64,000 bases of DNA from assembly GCA_900708905.1 (NCBI GenBank), contig CAADRB010000009.1, forward strand, positions 755,435 to 819,434. Reading direction: 5' to 3'. Shown here piece after piece: positions 61,101 through 64,000 of the stretch (position 1 is the stretch's first letter; each line of letters begins with the position of its first letter). Source of the stretch: Hymenolepis diminuta (Eukaryota > Platyhelminthes > Cestoda > Cyclophyllidea > Hymenolepididae). The position numbers and the translations under genes are program-made. The notes below the pieces were generated by a model. The model worked only from the letters and a program-made list of their open reading frames with translations. It was not told where the DNA came from and made no database searches.

Positions 61101-62445
61101 ATTTGTATGAATTAGCATTAAAATTTTAAATTCAGTTAATTTTGTTTTATTATTGCTATTGAAAGCAGATATCAGTTTAAAACTGCCGATCGAAAACGAT
61201 AAAATCCTGACGGCAACATATATAGACTGTTAAGGTGTTTGCATTTTTAGACATAGATACCTACGCAGATGTCAGTCGTCACGCGGAGACACTGACGACC
61301 AGGGATGAGTGACAGGTCACAAAGAAATGCTTGCATATAGCAACTGATTTGTTTATCTACAAATCGGGGATGCCTTCAAGGCCACCACCTCATTGATCTT
61401 GCGACATGAGTGGTTTGAACTATTCAATCTATTCATCCAAATCATGATATAGCTAAAAGAGTTTAGTTTTTTCATTCCTACTGCTAAACCAGCAAACGTT
61501 TTATAAATAAATAACAAAGTTACCGGATCAAAAAACTGCTAACTAATACGTTAAATTCCTTTAATCTGCAGAGATTGACCTTACTTCTTACTTCTCTCTT
61601 ATGAATACTGTAAATGGTTTTAAATTTCAATAAACAAAATGATAAATGATCTTTTTTTCGATAAATTAGATGAGGTGCTATGATATCACAATGCTTCAAA
61701 ATTATACAATTTTTAACTAACCAAGAACGATGTTAACTTTTTAATGATGTTTGCTGTCTGAGAGAGTTTTGAATGAAATGTCGCAACTCAAATCTCGGTT
61801 CATATTTATAAAGGATACTAAGCTTTACTCAAAGAAACGTAAGTTCCTTCTTTTTGAAATCTCATTCTGTTATTAATATAGGAATATACATTTTGTCAAT
61901 TCTTTCTCCTAAATCGTATTCTTTTAAGATGATTTCCAAGTTGAGGTTAAACAGGAATGAGTTTTTAGTCGATACTAAAGAAACAAAATTAAACATCGAA
62001 TATTTTTCACCCCAGTGGCAGAGGGAATTAATCAAACTCTAAACAAATTAGCATGTTGAATCATATCAGAACATCAGTATTTGAATGAAAATAGTGAGCA
62101 TTAGAATCGCTTTGTTACAAGAGTCATACTTTATTTGATTTTTTATCTGTAGTTCACCGTTTCACATTCCAAATTTTGAATTTTATAATTTATCTGCTTT
62201 ATTCCAGAAGTTTATGGCCGCTAAGGCCAGTGCCTACTTATAGGTGATTCGTCATACCACTTCTCATATTGATAAGAGAAGTACATTTAAATCGGTTTGC
62301 AAGTTTCAGTTAGTTGTTTTAACATATCAGGATGCCCAATCTAATAAGGAATTGAATTTTTATATTTTCTAAATCGTAAATGTTTTCTCCATTCTTGAAA
62401 AAAAGCATAACAACGTTTTCATAAACTTAAATTTTCAATGCATTT
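58166..62445. other. AT-rich spacer
   Basis: No gene supported. A GC-rich patch at 61255-61330 contains an inverted repeat (GTCGTCA ... TGACGAC, 11-nt loop), and 60740-60765 has three tandem GGAGTATA-like units. Confidence 0.4.
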
Positions 62446-63226
62446 TTATTGATGCTCTTTTTTTGCTTCCTTCTTTACAATAGGAGCTCCTCCATCTGAA
62501 GAGAAATAATTTTTAAATACATACAAATCGATAAAATTAGAAGTTTAAATTTTTATTGGTATTCTTACTCAGACAATAGAGATACATGCCTAAAATAATA
62601 AAAAAGTTAAATCTATTCTCAACAGTCAATTCATATATCCCTAACTATGTTCACAAATACTTACGCTGCCTTTCTCGTTCTCCATATAGAAATTCAGGTG
62701 GATAAACTAAAATTTAAAATAGGCACGAAACATTTTTTAAAATATAAGACATAAAGTATACCTTTAAGTTCGAATTTTTATCTAATTGATTATGAATTTA
62801 TTATGTCAAAAATTTTTGAAACTGGCGTTAATAAAGCTCACATGCTTTTATTAGATTAATCACTTTATTTTAATTGGTTACCTGTTTGTGGTGCTGGATT
62901 AGAGGCTAGTATAAGTGCTTCTCGAGTTTTCCTTTCTGAAAAGCAAACAAATCTGCTAATATTCTTTATTATTTCGTTCCAATTAATTCACTTTTGCCGA
63001 AAATCAAGCAATTCATTAAGATTTATCTATCGTGTATCGTACCCCTTTCACACTGCTCACACATATTACGCCCTACACAAAGGAAATGCTAGCTATAGTT
63101 TGGGTCTTACATAAAAGAATAAAAGGTTAATGTACTTTAAGAAATGCCTTCAAAGTCTTTCTGCACATTAAAATGAAATGAAATGCGTATTTAGTTACAA
63201 CTTACCGCGTGATCTTCCGTGTCCGC
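62446..63226 (-). CDS. Cassette gene C: unrecognised protein, 21-54 nt phase-1 micro-exons (5' end missing)
   Basis: Exons on the minus strand: 63226-63206 (21 nt), 62935-62882 (54), 62706-62665 (42), 62589-62569 (21) and 62495-62446 with stop. All four introns are phase 1 and all complete exons are multiples of three, the pattern of flatworm micro-exon genes. Splice sites are strong (TTTTTTTCTAG and GTAAGT types). The peptide runs GHGRSRERKTREALI, LASNPAPQTVYPPEFLY, GERERQRMYLYCLNGG, APIVKKEAKKEHQ-stop: basic, with one cysteine in the supported part. The stop codon TAA lies inside an AATAAA hexamer. Exons further upstream are needed and may lie beyond the right edge. Unrecognised family. Confidence 0.7.
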
Positions 63227-64000
63227 CTAGAAAAAAATTTTTGAATATGAGAGGTCAATTTCAGTGAAAGGTGGTTAGAGTTTGATTTTTGTTAGCTCTG
63301 CTATTTTAAAAATATTTATTAGCCTCATTTAGGTGTCTTATGGTGCAAGTATTTAAAATGATCCGAAGTGGCATGACCAGTTAAAGAATTAAATCAACCC
63401 TTCACTGAGGTCTAATTTTGAATGTCAAATCATTGGAGCATCAAAACATTGCACATTGAACTAGAAATCTTTTGAGAATACGGACAATATGGGAATTAAA
63501 ATAAGCCAAAAACCTTGATTTCCAGTCTTAAAGCACCACATGATTTTAACGTGTAATATCTGGGCTATGGGTTTTTGGGCAGAATAAACTCCTTCTGAGA
63601 CACCGTGACTTGATAAAAATGGACTCTTGTCGTTAAATTCGTTCGACTTGTCTGACTCATCAGCTGTAACTGACAGAATATATTACGATATTAACAAGAT
63701 AAGATACGTTTCTTCTTGTATCTTCAGGTTTTTTTAACGTGGTCTCCATAATTAAAGAAGGTAAAGAGACTTTAGTTTTCGAGGCAAGCATAAATGAAGG
63801 AATAAATGACATAATCCAAAATATAAAGAGGCTGGACCATGAAATATTAAATAATGCATTTCCATCTCCTGTTTTATGAATTTTTATTTGGAATTTAATG
63901 GGATCAATCTATCAGACACACTAAAGTATTACTCTTGTTATCAAAAAAAGATTAAATTATAAAACACAACCAGTATCATCTAAACCGGTGTTTCTTAGAT
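63227..64000. other. Upstream side of cassette gene C, no further exon found
   Basis: AT-rich. A 6-nt block (ACCTCA) between acceptor- and donor-like sites on the minus strand near 63397-63402 is too short to call. The first exons of gene C probably lie to the right of the window. Confidence 0.35.

Overview
This is eukaryotic DNA, most likely from a parasitic flatworm; a tapeworm is my best guess, but the sequence does not settle it. The reasons are AT-rich gene-poor spacers, GT-AG introns that are often only 30-43 nt long, conserved animal proteins split into many small exons, tRNA-like short interspersed repeats and a decayed mariner transposon. All gene models below were built by reading splice sites and reading frame by eye, with no transcript data.

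Layout. 1-21 kb is gene-rich: the 5' part of a sortilin-type VPS10 receptor (minus), a CMC1-like twin CX9C mitochondrial protein (plus), two head-to-head copies of the splicing factor SF3B1, a centrin (plus), and the mitochondrial tRNA threonylcarbamoyltransferase OSGEPL1/Qri7 (minus). The two SF3B1 copies form a perfect inverted repeat with 6,456-bp arms around a single undetermined base at 9577. Beyond 21 kb the window is mostly AT-rich spacer with dispersed repeats. Within it lie three unrecognised genes (27.4, 45.7 and 62.4 kb). They share one unusual architecture: short internal exons, all multiples of three and all flanked by phase-1 introns, as in flatworm micro-exon genes. There are also a few isolated candidate exons, a small two-exon candidate at 53.9 kb, and a mariner relic at 57.0-57.9 kb.

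How things connect. The conserved genes are unrelated housekeeping genes (endosomal sorting, cytochrome oxidase assembly, U2 snRNP, centriole, mitochondrial tRNA modification). The points most worth checking are: the SF3B1 palindrome, whose arms are identical through introns yet end in four synonymously different codons and diverged but still similar 3' flanks; two GC-rich candidate poison exons in the two longest SF3B1 introns; and the cluster of phase-1 cassette-exon genes.
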